The position numbers were made by a program, and so were the translations under genes. From Ensifer sp. PDNC004 (lineage in GTDB: Bacteria; Pseudomonadota; Alphaproteobacteria; Rhizobiales; Rhizobiaceae): a stretch of 64,000 nt of DNA. The DNA lies in assembly GCF_016919405.1 (NCBI RefSeq), contig NZ_CP070353.1:3374501-3438500 (forward strand). The letters are read 5' to 3'. How positions within the stretch are numbered: position 1 is the first letter of the stretch; each line of letters starts with the position of its first letter. This document shows, piece after piece, positions 35,120 to 43,776 of this stretch. Below the pieces are notes generated by a model. It ran no database searches and had not been told where the DNA came from. It was given only the letters and a program-made list of their open reading frames with translations.

Positions 35120-36076
35120 TCAGCTGCCGAGGTGGCGTTCGCCACGCTTCCTGGCCAGCTCGATCTGCTTCTGGCGCTGGCGGTAGCGTTCGCGGTCCTC
35201 GTCGGTGCGGACCTCGTGGCAATGAATGCAGGCGACGCCGTCCTCGTGGTGTGGTGAAGCCAAGTCCGCCTTGGTCAACGGCTGGCGGCAGGCGTGGCAG
35301 AGCGTGTGCTCGCCTTCCTCTAGGCCATGGGTGACGGAGACGCGGTCGTCGAAGACGAAGCAGGCGCCTTCCCACAGGCTTTCTTCCTGCGGAACTTCCT
35401 CGAGATATTTCAGGATGCCGCCCTTGAGGTGGTACACCTCGTCGAAGCCCTGTTCCTTCATGAAGGCGGTCGCCTTCTCGCAGCGGATGCCGCCGGTGCA
35501 GTACATGGCGATCTTCGGCTTGTTGTGCAGGCCGGTGTGGTTGCGCACCCAGTCCGGAAACTCGCGGAAGGTCTTGGTCTGCGGATCGACCGCACCCTTG
35601 AAGATGCCGATCGCCGTCTCGTAGTCGTTGCGCGTGTCGATGACGATCGTCTCGGGGTCGGAGATCAGCGCGTTCCAATCCTTCGGATCGACATAGGTGC
35701 CGACGATCTTGTTGGGGTCGATATCCTCGACGCCCATGGTGACGATTTCCTTCTTCAACCGCACCTTCATGCGCAGGAACGGCATGGACGATGCACGGCT
35801 TTCCTTGTGCTCCAGTGCGCCGAATTCGGGCTGCGCGCGCAGGAAGGAGAGCACCGCGGCGATGCCGGCATCCGTGCCGGCGATCGTGCCGTTGATGCCT
35901 TCATGCGCCAGAAGCAGCGTTCCCTTGACGCCGTTTTCGTCGCAGACGGCCTGCAGCGGTTCGCGAAAATCGGCGAAACGCGGGAAGCGTGCGAAATGAT
36001 AGAGCGCGGCCACCAGAAACTGGCCATGCGTCTCACCATGGGGCTCAGGGCGCGGGGTCGTGAAAATGTCGGTCAT
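35120..36076 (-). CDS. trhO: tRNA uridine(34) hydroxylase TrhO (rhodanese-domain, YceA family)
   Basis: The 318-residue protein has an N-terminal acylphosphatase-like fold (about residues 15-110, with [13 protein letters not shown]), then a rhodanese domain with the active-site cysteine in [12 protein letters not shown] (C193). A C-terminal extension carries zinc-like CHACRQ and CIHCHE pairs. The YceA/TrhO family hydroxylates U34 of certain tRNAs at the wobble position without oxygen-dependent cofactors. The ATG at 36076 gives the family-typical start; upstream in-frame codons to 36349 overlap the CHAD gene and are not counted. It is monocistronic. Confidence 0.93.
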   Translation of the reverse strand: MTDIFTTPRPEPHGETHGQFLVAALYHFARFPRFADFREPLQAVCDENGVKGTLLLAHEGINGTIAGTDAGIAAVLSFLRAQPEFGALEHKESRASSMPFLRMKVRLKKEIVTMGVEDIDPNKIVGTYVDPKDWNALISDPETIVIDTRNDYETAIGIFKGAVDPQTKTFREFPDWVRNHTGLHNKPKIAMYCTGGIRCEKATAFMKEQGFDEVYHLKGGILKYLEEVPQEESLWEGACFVFDDRVSVTHGLEEGEHTLCHACRQPLTKADLASPHHEDGVACIHCHEVRTDEDRERYRQRQKQIELARKRGERHLGS

Positions 36077-36185
36077 GGCCGGTGCAAATACAGCTTTCGC
36101 GCCGCAAGCGCAATCGCGGCGGGGCCCAGGGGCACTCTGTCGCGGCGCGGACAGTCGGTCCGCCCGCCGAAATTTCGCCGAAACA

Positions 36186-37094
36186 TCAGCGCGCGGCGTC
36201 GAGCCAGAGCAACCGGATCGTTCGGCTTTCGTCGTCCGGTTCCTCCTGGAAGACCTCGGCGGCGAGATCAAGAGCGTGCTTGCGCAAGCTTCCCTGTCGG
36301 TCGATGACGGCCGCGATGAGGTGGGCCTGATCCTGACTGTTACCGGCAAGCCCCGGATCCTCGTTGATCAACTGGGTCATGACCGCGAGATCGTTGAGGT
36401 GCCCGAGCGTGTCGACCAGCGCTTTAGCCTCGGTACGCTTGGCCTGCAGGGCGGAAGGCCAGACCGCGTGCATCAGGCCGAGATGCATGCGGTAGTCCTG
36501 CGCCCGCTTTCGCAGCTCGTGGAACGCCGGGGCTTCCGAAGTCTCGCTGCATGCCTGCCTGGCGCGCTTGGCCCGCCTCAGAGTGCGCCGCCATCCCTTC
36601 GTCAGCCGGTCTGCGGTCTTGCGGCGTCGATCGTCGAATGTCACTTGGCTGAGGGCCTGCAGTGCCTGCTCGCAGCGCACGATGGTGGCTGCCACGCGGT
36701 CCTCGATATCGGTCGCGCTTGCGGTGATGCGGTCCCGGCGGGTCGTCAGCCGCTCGCAGACATGGTCGAGCGCCCGTTCTTCCTCCTCGTTGCACGCGGC
36801 TGCCTTGAGGTAATGGGCGTTCTCGACCAGTGCGGCCGCGTCCCGAACGGTTGAGAGGTTGCGGGCCATGTCGCAGATGCGCGCATTTTCATGCTTCTGA
36901 AAAAGCGGCACGTCCGCTGCGACGAGACGGTACAGCGAGCGCAGGCGTTTGAAATTCTTGCGGGCGTCATGGATCGCCTCGTGCACCCCGTCAGGCCGAT
37001 CCTCGAGCGTCATCACCGCCTGTGTGAGCTGTTCGGCGGCGATCGTGCGGAAGTCTTCAGAAAAAGGCCGTCCAGGTTCGAAGGCGTAAGTCAT
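36186..37094 (-). CDS. CHAD-domain protein
   Basis: The 302-residue all-helical protein carries conserved CHAD histidines and basic residues, for example [21 protein letters not shown] near the N-terminus and [16 protein letters not shown] in the second half. CHAD domains bind inorganic polyphosphate. The start codon ATG at 37094 overlaps the TGA of the upstream CYTH gene by 4 nt, so the two are translationally coupled. The two domains are commonly fused in other bacteria, supporting joint action on polyphosphate or triphosphates. Open frame upstream of 37094 belongs to the CYTH gene's other frame. Confidence 0.93.
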   Translation of the reverse strand: MTYAFEPGRPFSEDFRTIAAEQLTQAVMTLEDRPDGVHEAIHDARKNFKRLRSLYRLVAADVPLFQKHENARICDMARNLSTVRDAAALVENAHYLKAAACNEEEERALDHVCERLTTRRDRITASATDIEDRVAATIVRCEQALQALSQVTFDDRRRKTADRLTKGWRRTLRRAKRARQACSETSEAPAFHELRKRAQDYRMHLGLMHAVWPSALQAKRTEAKALVDTLGHLNDLAVMTQLINEDPGLAGNSQDQAHLIAAVIDRQGSLRKHALDLAAEVFQEEPDDESRTIRLLWLDAAR

Positions 37095-37564
37095 GGTTGC
37101 GGTTCCGTCAGTCCTTCGGTGGCGAGGGACTGGTTGGAGTAGCGGCGATCGCCGGTAATCTCCTGCCCGACCCAATCGGGCAGCGCCGGCATGTCGGTCT
37201 CGCGCTTCATTTCCACTTCCGCAACGACGAGGCCCTTGAGCGCGCCTTCGTAGACGTCCACTTCCCAGGTAAAGCCCTTGTGCGGCACGCGGTAGCGACG
37301 TTTCTCGATAACGATCCCGACCGCCTGGGTCAGCATCTCGCGGGCATCGTCCATCGGCAGGTCGTACTCGTATTCGTTTCTGACCAGTGCCGACTTGCCG
37401 ATCTTGATGGTCAGCCGCGCCCATTTGTCGCCGTGGATGCGCACGCGCAGCGAGCGGTCGTCCATGGTCACGACATAGGCCTGCCTGAGGTCAATGCCCT
37501 TGTCCGCACGCTCTCGCCACCCATCGGAAGCGACCAGAAACTTGCGCTCTATTTCCTTCGCCAT
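37091..37564 (-). CDS. CYTH-domain triphosphatase-like protein
   Basis: The 157-residue protein begins [11 protein letters not shown] with the ExExK signature (E4, E6, K8) of the CYTH superfamily. It continues with the tunnel-fold basic and acidic residues, including [15 protein letters not shown] and WEVDVYEG. Family members hydrolyse inorganic triphosphate (ygiF type) or nucleoside triphosphates. It is the first gene of a two-gene unit with the CHAD protein, which overlaps it by the ATGA arrangement at 37091-37094. It is divergent from eda. The start at 37564 is fixed by the family's N-terminal motif. Confidence 0.93.
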   Translation of the reverse strand: MAKEIERKFLVASDGWRERADKGIDLRQAYVVTMDDRSLRVRIHGDKWARLTIKIGKSALVRNEYEYDLPMDDAREMLTQAVGIVIEKRRYRVPHKGFTWEVDVYEGALKGLVVAEVEMKRETDMPALPDWVGQEITGDRRYSNQSLATEGLTEPQP

Positions 37565-37765
37565 GGAAAATCCGCCATTTCGAGGGCCCGCGGCCTTCAA
37601 CCTATCGCTTTCACGCAAAGGCTCAAGTCATCTCTTTGTCGCAAGTTGCATATTACCGTTGCCTTACATGCGAAAGCCGCGCTCCCGCCGCCTTGGGTCT
37701 CGACAACCGGTGGCCGGGGGAGTATGCGGAGGGCATATTCAATCGTTTTAAAAAGGACGATCGGC

Positions 37766-38404
37766 ATGAGCGCGAAATCCGACAGGCTTCTTTCCATCCT
37801 CAAATTGCAGCCGGTCGTGCCGGTTCTCGTCATCGATGACGTCGCCACTGCTGTGCCCCTGGCGCGCGCCCTGGTCGCCGGCGGTTTGAAGGCGATCGAA
37901 ATCACGCTGCGCACGCCGGCAGCGCTCGAAGCGATCAGCGCCGTTGCCAACGAAGTGGAAGGTGCCGTTGCCGGCGCCGGTACGATCCTCAACGCCGCCC
38001 AGTTCGAAGCCGCGGTCGAAGCCGGCTCGAAGTTCATCGTCAGCCCCGGCACGACGCAGGAACTGATCGATGTGGCCAACGACCACGAGGTGCCGCTTTT
38101 GCCGGGTGCGGCGACGGCGAGCGAAGTCATGGGTCTGCGTGAAGAAGGCTACGACGTCATGAAGTTCTTCCCGGCCGAGCAGGCCGGCGGTGCGGCCTAC
38201 CTCAAGTCGCTGTCCTCGCCGCTTGCCGGCACGCTCTTCTGCCCGACGGGCGGCATTTCCCTTGCCAATGCGCGCGACTATCTGACGCTGCCCAACGTCG
38301 TTTGTGTCGGCGGCTCCTGGGTTGCGCCGAAGGAACTGGTTGCCAAGGGCGACTGGGCCGGCATCACCAAGCTTGCGGCAGAAGCCTTTGCCCTCAAGGG
38401 CTGA
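37766..38404 (+). CDS. eda: KDPG/KHG aldolase (2-dehydro-3-deoxyphosphogluconate aldolase)
   Basis: The 212-residue class I aldolase has the catalytic glutamate in AIEITLRT (E45) and the Schiff-base lysine in VMKFFPAE (K133). It cleaves 2-keto-3-deoxy-6-phosphogluconate into pyruvate and glyceraldehyde 3-phosphate, the last step of the Entner-Doudoroff pathway that rhizobia use for glucose. AAAGGACGA precedes the ATG at 37766. Upstream in-frame codons overlap the divergent CYTH gene and are ignored. It is monocistronic with a strong terminator at 38432. The edd and zwf genes are not nearby, which suggests a second eda copy or a dispersed pathway. Confidence 0.96.
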   Translation: MSAKSDRLLSILKLQPVVPVLVIDDVATAVPLARALVAGGLKAIEITLRTPAALEAISAVANEVEGAVAGAGTILNAAQFEAAVEAGSKFIVSPGTTQELIDVANDHEVPLLPGAATASEVMGLREEGYDVMKFFPAEQAGGAAYLKSLSSPLAGTLFCPTGGISLANARDYLTLPNVVCVGGSWVAPKELVAKGDWAGITKLAAEAFALKG

Positions 38405-38431
38405 GCAACAAAAGGCACGATCCGATTTCGA

Positions 38432-38457
38432 AAGCCGGGCGAGAGCCCGGCTTTTTT
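38432..38457 (+). terminator. Rho-independent terminator of eda
   Basis: A perfect 9-bp AAGCCGGGC/GCCCGGCTT stem with a GAGA tetraloop is followed by six thymines. Confidence 0.95.
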
Positions 38458-38596
38458 GTTGGAGGCGCATCTCTCGCGCGAATTTGTATTTCCGCTGCAA
38501 CGTTCCTATGTCTCACTCCATTCGACGGCGCGATCGCGGGCGGCGCGCCATCCCATTTGTCTTCACACGCCCGGAACCGACAAGGAGCGAAACCCG

Positions 38597-39310
38597 ATGT
38601 TCGACGCGAAGAAATTGCTGGATCAGTTTCTGGGATCGCAAGTGCCCGGTGCCGGCGGCACGGTGCGCGATCGCGCGACCCAGGCGACGCAGCTTGCCAA
38701 GGACAATCCGCTGGCGAGCGGCGCCATCGCCGCTGTTCTGCTCGGCACCAAGTCGGGTCGCCAGCTGGCCGGCAACGCCGCCGTGCTCGGCGGCCTCGCG
38801 GCGATCGCCGGCCTCGGTTACCAGGCCTACAAGAATTATCAGGCCGGCAACACGCCCGGCGGCGCAACGGTCGCCAAGGGCGACCCGGAACTTCTGCCGC
38901 CGCCGGCCGATTCCGGTTTTGCCTCCGCGCCGGAAGCCGTCAGCCATGATTTTGCGCTGACGCTGGTGCGCGCGATGATCGCCGCTTCGCGCGCCGATGG
39001 GCATATCGACGATGCCGAGCGCCAGCACATCATGGACAAGCTGTCGGTATCGGGCCTCTCGGCCGATGCCGCCAGCTTCCTCGAGGGCGAGCTTGCCAAC
39101 CCGGTCGATATCGACGCGATTGTCGGCGCGGCAAAGACCGAAGAGGAGCGCGTGGAGGTCTACACCGCGTCGCGCCTGACGATCGAGCCGGAAACCCGTG
39201 CGGAGCGCGGCTATCTCGACCTGCTCGCCGGCCGCCTCGGACTTCCCGATGCGCTGGTCGATCACATCGAGGCGACGGTTTCGGCCGCCAAGGTGCCGGC
39301 CACCGCGTAG
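38597..39310 (+). CDS. DUF533 / TerB-like (YebE-type) inner-membrane protein
   Basis: The 237-residue protein starts MFDAKKLLDQFLGS. A Gly/Ala-rich hydrophobic segment (about residues 35-75) follows, probably a membrane anchor, then a linker. The C-terminal helical TerB-like domain (about 118-237) contains MIAASRADGHIDDAERQHI, an EF-like acidic motif. This is the DUF533/YebE architecture, which has no firm function, though E. coli yebE responds to envelope stress. AAGGAG precedes the ATG at 38597. It has its own transcription unit between eda and an acetyltransferase gene. Confidence 0.88.
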   Translation: MFDAKKLLDQFLGSQVPGAGGTVRDRATQATQLAKDNPLASGAIAAVLLGTKSGRQLAGNAAVLGGLAAIAGLGYQAYKNYQAGNTPGGATVAKGDPELLPPPADSGFASAPEAVSHDFALTLVRAMIAASRADGHIDDAERQHIMDKLSVSGLSADAASFLEGELANPVDIDAIVGAAKTEEERVEVYTASRLTIEPETRAERGYLDLLAGRLGLPDALVDHIEATVSAAKVPATA

Positions 39311-39431
39311 GGGATCGGTTCGGCCGGCATGGTTTCATCACCGGTTCGAACAGGGGTCATCACCAGTTTGAATTTGTGTCGGCCGCCACTCTGGCCTATG
39401 CCGAAGGGCAGGGATGAAGGAGGAGCGGCGG

Positions 39432-40127
39432 ATGCAGGACCTGAAGAACTGGAAAGGGTGCCCGGCGCCGAAGGGCGTCGCGCTCGAAGGGCGTTTCGTC
39501 AAGCTTGAGCCCTATGAGCGCGACCGGCATCTGCAGGATCTCTGGGACGGCCTCGGCGGCATGGCGATCAATCCGCTGCTGAAGTATTTCGCGCAGCCGG
39601 ACTTCGCCGGGATCGAAGACTTCGACGCCTGGCTGACGGCGGCTCAGCAGAAGTCCAGCTGGGTCACCGAAGTGTTCCGCGACCAGGCAACCGGCATTGT
39701 CGTCGGCATGGCCAACTACATGCGCCCCGATCCGGCCAATGGCGTCGTCGAGGTCGGCTCCGTGGCGCATGGCGCTGCCATGGCGCGGTCGCCGCTTTCG
39801 ACCGAAGTCCACTACCTGATGGCAAAACACGTCTTTGAGGATCTGGGCTACCGCCGCTACGAATGGAAGTGCAACAGCGACAACATGGCCAGCCGTCAGA
39901 CGGCGGCACGCCTCGGTTTCACTTTCGAAGGCATTTTCCGGCAGCACATGATTTCCAAGGGCGGCAACCGCGACACGGCCTGGTTTTCGATGATCGATAG
40001 CGAATGGCCGCTGCTCAATGCCGCATTCGAAACCTGGCTTGCAGCTGATAATTTCGATGAAGACGGTCGCCAGAAGCGGCGGCTTGAAGATATACGCTCG
40101 GACCTGGAGCGGCAGGCGTCGAAATAG
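39432..40127 (+). CDS. GNAT-family N-acetyltransferase (RimJ/RimL-like)
   Basis: The 231-residue protein has the RimJ/RimL-type GNAT fold: LEGRFVKLEPYER at the start, a VGMANYMRPDP strand, an EVGSVAHG turn and a C-terminal KCNSDNMASRQTAARLGFTFEG segment characteristic of the family. It probably acetylates an amino group on a protein or small molecule using acetyl-CoA. AAGGAGGAG precedes the ATG at 39432, which is preferred over 39414. The small two-helix membrane protein gene follows after 42 bp. The substrate is unknown. Confidence 0.9.
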   Translation: MQDLKNWKGCPAPKGVALEGRFVKLEPYERDRHLQDLWDGLGGMAINPLLKYFAQPDFAGIEDFDAWLTAAQQKSSWVTEVFRDQATGIVVGMANYMRPDPANGVVEVGSVAHGAAMARSPLSTEVHYLMAKHVFEDLGYRRYEWKCNSDNMASRQTAARLGFTFEGIFRQHMISKGGNRDTAWFSMIDSEWPLLNAAFETWLAADNFDEDGRQKRRLEDIRSDLERQASK

Positions 40128-40169
40128 GCGCCGGCTGCTCAGGCCGCAGCAGACAACAGCAGGGAAGTC

Positions 40170-40376
40170 ATGCAGAACAAGGAAAAGTCACCGGCGATCG
40201 CCGCTGCGATCATTCTCGTCGTCGCCGGCCTCGGCTTCTTCGTGTTGCCGTCCATCATGCTCAAGCTCGGGAATATCTCGCCCTGGCTTGCCGCCGCCTT
40301 CGGCGTGATCTTCGTTCTCGGCTTCTTCCTGCTCTTCTGGCTCCGCGCGCGCTACCAGCGCAAGCGCGGACTGTGA
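40170..40376 (+). CDS. Small two-helix membrane protein
   Basis: The 68-residue protein has two strongly hydrophobic segments (about residues 8-30 and 37-57) with a short turn between them and a basic C-terminus (RARYQRKRGL), predicting both ends in the cytoplasm. GGGAAG precedes the ATG. It may be co-transcribed with the acetyltransferase upstream. The stop codon lies within a perfect 20-bp palindrome. No family is recognised. Confidence 0.75.
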   Translation: MQNKEKSPAIAAAIILVVAGLGFFVLPSIMLKLGNISPWLAAAFGVIFVLGFFLLFWLRARYQRKRGL

Positions 40377-40394
40377 CGGCCTGATCAGGCCGTC
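40375..40394. terminator. Perfect 20-bp palindrome between convergent genes
   Basis: GACGGCCTGATCAGGCCGTC is fully self-complementary and overlaps the stop codon of the small membrane protein. It lies 4 nt before the end of the convergent NicO gene. No long T-run follows, but the position suits a bidirectional terminator. Confidence 0.55.
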
Positions 40395-40398
40395 TGTG

Positions 40399-41442
40399 TC
40401 AGCTCTGTAGCGCCGCGCCGAGCAGCGCCAATCCCAGCAACAGAACAAGGACAGCGCCGGCGATCTCGATACCGTTCGAGATCCGGGCAGCCGCCGCGCC
40501 GTTTGCCGCATAACGGAGCGCAAAGCCCTTGGCGGTAACGGCCATGGTGGCGAGAATCGAGACGGTGATCGCCGTGCCGATCGACATGGCGAAGACCGAA
40601 AGCACGCCGCCGAGGTAAAGCCCGTTCAGGAGTGCGAAGGACAGCACGATCAGCGCGCCGGAGCAGGGACGCAGGCCGACGGCGATGACCGCCGACCAGG
40701 CTTCGCGCAGCGCAAAACGATCGCCCTTCAGCATCGACGGATCGGGGGCGTGTCCATGGCCGCAGCTCGCGCAGACCTCGCCCGGACCATGGCTGTGCCC
40801 GTGGTGTTCATGACGGTGGCTGTGATGATGATCGTGATGATCGTGATGGTGATCGTGCGCGAGATGGACCTGCCCGCCGCCGGCCACGGAAGCCGGACGC
40901 AGCATCGACCGCAGCTTGCGCAGGAGCAGCCAGCCGCCGAAGGCAGCGATCAGTGCGTAGCTCGCAATCTCCAGCCAGCGCGTCGCGCTGGTCATGCTGA
41001 TCGATGAGCCGCGCAGGATGAGGTAGACGGCGCCGATCAAAAGGATCGCGACCACGCCCTGCAGGATCGAGGAGAGGAAGGAGAGCAGCACGCCGCGCTT
41101 CAGCTCCGTCTCGTTGGCGATCATGTAGGAGGAGATCACCGCCTTGCCATGGCCGGGGCCAGCGGCATGCAGCACGCCATAGGTGAAGGAGAGGCCGACC
41201 AGCGACCAGAGCTGCCAGGGGTTCTCACGCATCCCCTTCAGCGCGTTGGTCATCAGCCGATAGAAGCCCTGCTGCTCCATGTTGATCCAGGCGAAGAAAC
41301 CGCCGAGAAAACCGGTCGTCTTGAACGCCGGCTCGGCCGTGCCGATGCCGAGGGGCGACTGGGCCGCGGCGATCGTTGCGGAGAGCGCCGTGACGATGAG
41401 CGCTGCCGTGACCAGGCGTCCAATCCCGCGGGTATTCAGCAT
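40399..41442 (-). CDS. NicO/RcnA-family nickel/cobalt-type transporter
   Basis: The 347-residue protein has an N-terminal signal-like helix and six or so membrane segments, including HAAGPGHGKAVISSYMI with the family's HxxGPGHGK-type motif and a GLRPCSGALIVLSFAL helix. A cytoplasmic or periplasmic loop (about residues 196-240) is packed with histidines (HDHHHDHHDHHH) and a CASCGHGH motif that would bind divalent metals. The gene overlaps the upstream DUF1007 gene by 7 nt. This pair is proposed to export or import Ni, Co or Zn. The direction and the ion are not settled by the sequence. Confidence 0.92.
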   Translation of the reverse strand: MLNTRGIGRLVTAALIVTALSATIAAAQSPLGIGTAEPAFKTTGFLGGFFAWINMEQQGFYRLMTNALKGMRENPWQLWSLVGLSFTYGVLHAAGPGHGKAVISSYMIANETELKRGVLLSFLSSILQGVVAILLIGAVYLILRGSSISMTSATRWLEIASYALIAAFGGWLLLRKLRSMLRPASVAGGGQVHLAHDHHHDHHDHHHSHRHEHHGHSHGPGEVCASCGHGHAPDPSMLKGDRFALREAWSAVIAVGLRPCSGALIVLSFALLNGLYLGGVLSVFAMSIGTAITVSILATMAVTAKGFALRYAANGAAAARISNGIEIAGAVLVLLLGLALLGAALQS

Positions 41443-42080
41443 GAGATCTCGATCCTGGTTGCAAAGAGCTTCGACATGTCGGTGCCCGTCGGATCGCTCC
41501 AGAAGGCATCGGTCAAGGTGTCCTTGTTCTCGGCGAGAACTTCGTCGGGATCAGGGCGGACGACCTTGTGCTCACAGGCATTGATCTTGTCGCCGACGAC
41601 CGTCAGGTCATCGTCGTTCGCGAAGTCCATCGCGGTATACATCGTTGGATCGTAGACTCCGAAGGAGAGCTTGCCCTTGAGCGGCATCGGCTCGGCCGGC
41701 TTGACCGCGAACATCATCAGCAGTTGCCCGTCCTTGTAGTCGACGGTGATGTGGTCCGGTTTGTTGACCTTGATGGTTTTGCCGTTGTCGAGGATCGTCG
41801 TGTAGTAATTGTACTCGGACAGGGACTCCATCACCGTCTGGCCGACTTCCGCCAGCTCGTCCGGATCGAGTGTCGCGTTCGAGTTCTTGTCGAAATCGAG
41901 CACGACGCTGGAGGAGAACAGTTCGTCGAAGCGCCAGACGTTGCGGAGTTCGCTGATCTCGTCCTTGTCGTCGGAGACCACCTCGAGGCGCGCTTCCGCA
42001 AAGATATGCGGGTGAGCAAAGGCCAGCGACGGGGCAGCCAAGGTGGCAAGGCCGGCCATGACGAGGCATTTGGTTCTCAT
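41436..42080 (-). CDS. DUF1007-family periplasmic protein paired with NicO transporter
   Basis: The 214-residue protein has a signal peptide (MRTKCLVMAGLATLAAPSLAFA) directly followed by HPHIFAEA, so the mature N-terminus begins with a likely metal-binding HPH. The rest is a DUF1007 beta-rich domain containing the EF-like DFDKNSNATLDPDEL segment, which suggests calcium or metal binding. Its stop codon overlaps the NicO start (ATGCTGA). The tight coupling suggests it delivers a metal to, or receives one from, the transporter in the periplasm. The start at 42080 is chosen because it gives a clean signal peptide. Confidence 0.9.
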   Translation of the reverse strand: MRTKCLVMAGLATLAAPSLAFAHPHIFAEARLEVVSDDKDEISELRNVWRFDELFSSSVVLDFDKNSNATLDPDELAEVGQTVMESLSEYNYYTTILDNGKTIKVNKPDHITVDYKDGQLLMMFAVKPAEPMPLKGKLSFGVYDPTMYTAMDFANDDDLTVVGDKINACEHKVVRPDPDEVLAENKDTLTDAFWSDPTGTDMSKLFATRIEISC

Positions 42081-42181
42081 GTGGCGGCAATCCTTTCGGC
42101 TGGAGCGATCGCTCCGCGATTCGTTTCCGGGAATGTACCGGAAATGGGACAGAATTGGGACTTTGAGGCTTAGGTGACCGA

Positions 42182-43075
42182 TCACCGCGGCTTGCGGAAC
42201 CAGGCGTGCAGGAAGTCGACGAGGGTCCTGACCTTGGCCGGGAGGTAGCGGCGATGCGGATAGATCGCATAGATGCCGCGGTCGCGGGGCAGGAAATCGT
42301 CGAACAGCGTTACGAGTTCGCCGGTGGCGACTTTCGGGCGGGCGATGAAATCCGGAATGATCGATACGCCGAGGCCGGAGACGGTGGCCCTGAGGGCGGC
42401 AAGCGGGCTGTTGACCTCGATCGGGCCGCTGACGGGCACGGTAAAGGCAGAACCGTCAGGCTCGACGAAGCGCCAGTTGGAATAGGAGCGGCCGTTCGTA
42501 TCGAGAATGCAGGGCAGCTTGGAAAGGTCCGTCGGGTGAGCGATCGGGCCAGCCTTTTCCAGGAATTCGGGGGCGGCGCAGATCAGCACCTGGAAATCGT
42601 CGAGCTTGCGGGCGATCAGCGTCGAATCTTCGAGCCGGGTGATGCGGATGGCGACGTCGAAGCCTTCCTCGACCAGATCGACGAACCGGTCGTCGGAGAT
42701 GATTTCGAGCGAGAGTTCGGGATGCTGCTTGCCGAAATCGACCAGCGACTGGCCGATCTCCGCATCGACGAAGGTGCGCGGCGCGGTGATGCGCAGCCGT
42801 CCCTTAAGGTCGGAATTGTTGGCGCGCACGAGGTCGGCGAGATTGTCGATCTCCTTCAGGATCTCCGACGCGGTGCGGTAATAGGTGTGGCCGGCTTCGG
42901 TCAGCGAGAATTGCCGTGTCGTGCGGTTGAGGAGCAGCGCACCCAGTTCATCCTCGAGTTCGCGCACATATTTGGAAAGCAGCGCCTTCGACTTGCCGAC
43001 ACGCCTTGCGGCGGCCGAAAACCCCTCGGCGTCCACGACATCGATAAAGGCGCGGATACGGGTGAGTGTGTCCAT
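42182..43075 (-). CDS. LysR-family transcriptional regulator
   Basis: The 297-residue protein has the LysR wHTH at residues 1-60 (FIDVVDAEGFSAAARRVGKSKALLSKYVRELE) and a periplasmic-binding-protein-like effector domain starting near residue 92. LSKYVRELE, in place of the commoner VSRAIRRLE, is typical of the CrgA/DmlR subgroup. It is transcribed toward the DUF1007-NicO pair, with a 101-bp gap, and might regulate it, but LysR targets are usually divergent and the divergent side here is the 700-bp leader of the decarboxylase gene. The effector is unknown. Confidence 0.93.
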   Translation of the reverse strand: MDTLTRIRAFIDVVDAEGFSAAARRVGKSKALLSKYVRELEDELGALLLNRTTRQFSLTEAGHTYYRTASEILKEIDNLADLVRANNSDLKGRLRITAPRTFVDAEIGQSLVDFGKQHPELSLEIISDDRFVDLVEEGFDVAIRITRLEDSTLIARKLDDFQVLICAAPEFLEKAGPIAHPTDLSKLPCILDTNGRSYSNWRFVEPDGSAFTVPVSGPIEVNSPLAALRATVSGLGVSIIPDFIARPKVATGELVTLFDDFLPRDRGIYAIYPHRRYLPAKVRTLVDFLHAWFRKPR

Positions 43076-43315
43076 GGCGATCTTTCTTTCGTGCTCTCAA
43101 TCGTGCTTCGCCGATTCGCCGGCGAAGGCCTCTTTCCGCGTCGATGATGCCGGCGGCAGATTGTCCGTCGCTTGCGTCATCGCGCCGGGTTCCGCCGTTG
43201 GCGCCGGCTTTTCGAAATAATAGTCTTCTTTCAATGCTTTAGATCGGTGATCGATCCGGCGGTTGTCGTTCAGGATTTGTGAACATCGACAGTTTTGCCC
43301 GGTTGGAAAAAAATT

Positions 43316-43327
43316 CAACCGCGGTTG
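43316..43327. promoter_or_regulatory. 12-bp palindrome between lysR and the odc leader
   Basis: CAACCGCGGTTG is perfectly symmetric and lies 241 bp upstream of the LysR gene and about 80 bp before the structured decarboxylase leader. It is a candidate regulator site. The rest of 43076-43390 contains no recognisable gene. Confidence 0.35.
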
Positions 43328-43394
43328 TGAAAAAACTCTTGATTACGACGGGCTTTTTTCTTACCTACGCCCTTGCCCAAAGTCGCACGTGCCT

Positions 43395-43770
43395 GTGGGT
43401 GTCCGCCGACCCTCGATTAGGTGAGGGTATCGGTAAGGTACCTGGAACTAACCCCTCCAGTCGCTATTCCGGCCAACCGGGAAATGCGAGGACATCTTGA
43501 AGCAACGACGGTGCGGGCCTTTCTGGTGTCTGCCGGCTTTCCAACAGCCGGGGTTACTGAAGAGGCACACCTTCATTGCCGGAAGTGCGGTTGGGTTACC
43601 CCCTCCAATCCATGGCAGACAAAGCCGAATTGAAGCCTAGGCGGGCTTTGATTCACCGTTCGCGCATCGAGCGCATGCATGGTTCCGGGGTCTCCACCGG
43701 CTGGTTCCAGAGCATGTGCGCGTATGCCCTTTGTCCTCCGCGAAAGCGGGGCATCTTGGATCAGGGGAAT
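43395..43770 (+). promoter_or_regulatory. speF-type leader RNA of the ornithine decarboxylase gene
   Basis: This non-coding-looking 376-nt region directly precedes the decarboxylase start. It is rich in stable hairpins: ACCCTC/GAGGGT at 43409-43428, TTCCGG-CCAA-CCGGGAA near 43467-43483, CCGGC/GCCGG near 43540, and CCGC-GAAA-GCGG with a GNRA loop at 43738-43749. Position and sequence feel match the speF RNA motif known upstream of alphaproteobacterial ornithine decarboxylase genes (recalled, not searched). It probably controls the decarboxylase in response to polyamines. Boundaries are approximate. Confidence 0.75.
43484..43633 (+). CDS. Possible 49-codon leader ORF within the speF-type RNA
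   Basis: An ATG at 43484 opens a frame of 49 codons ending at 43633, inside the structured leader. The predicted peptide contains a CRKCGW pair of cysteines and ends WQTKPN. Leader peptides regulate ornithine decarboxylase genes in gammaproteobacteria, but whether this ORF is translated is unknown, since no good Shine-Dalgarno precedes it. The frame may simply be open by chance. Confidence 0.25.
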   Translation: MRGHLEATTVRAFLVSAGFPTAGVTEEAHLHCRKCGWVTPSNPWQTKPN

Positions 43771-43776
43771 ATGGCC

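Noticed and set aside
40750..41007. Plus-strand frame MSMAAARADLART in the His-rich loop of the NicO gene
   Set aside because: It is an antisense reading of the His-rich repeat; its hydrophobic run is a by-product of the CAT/GTG codons.
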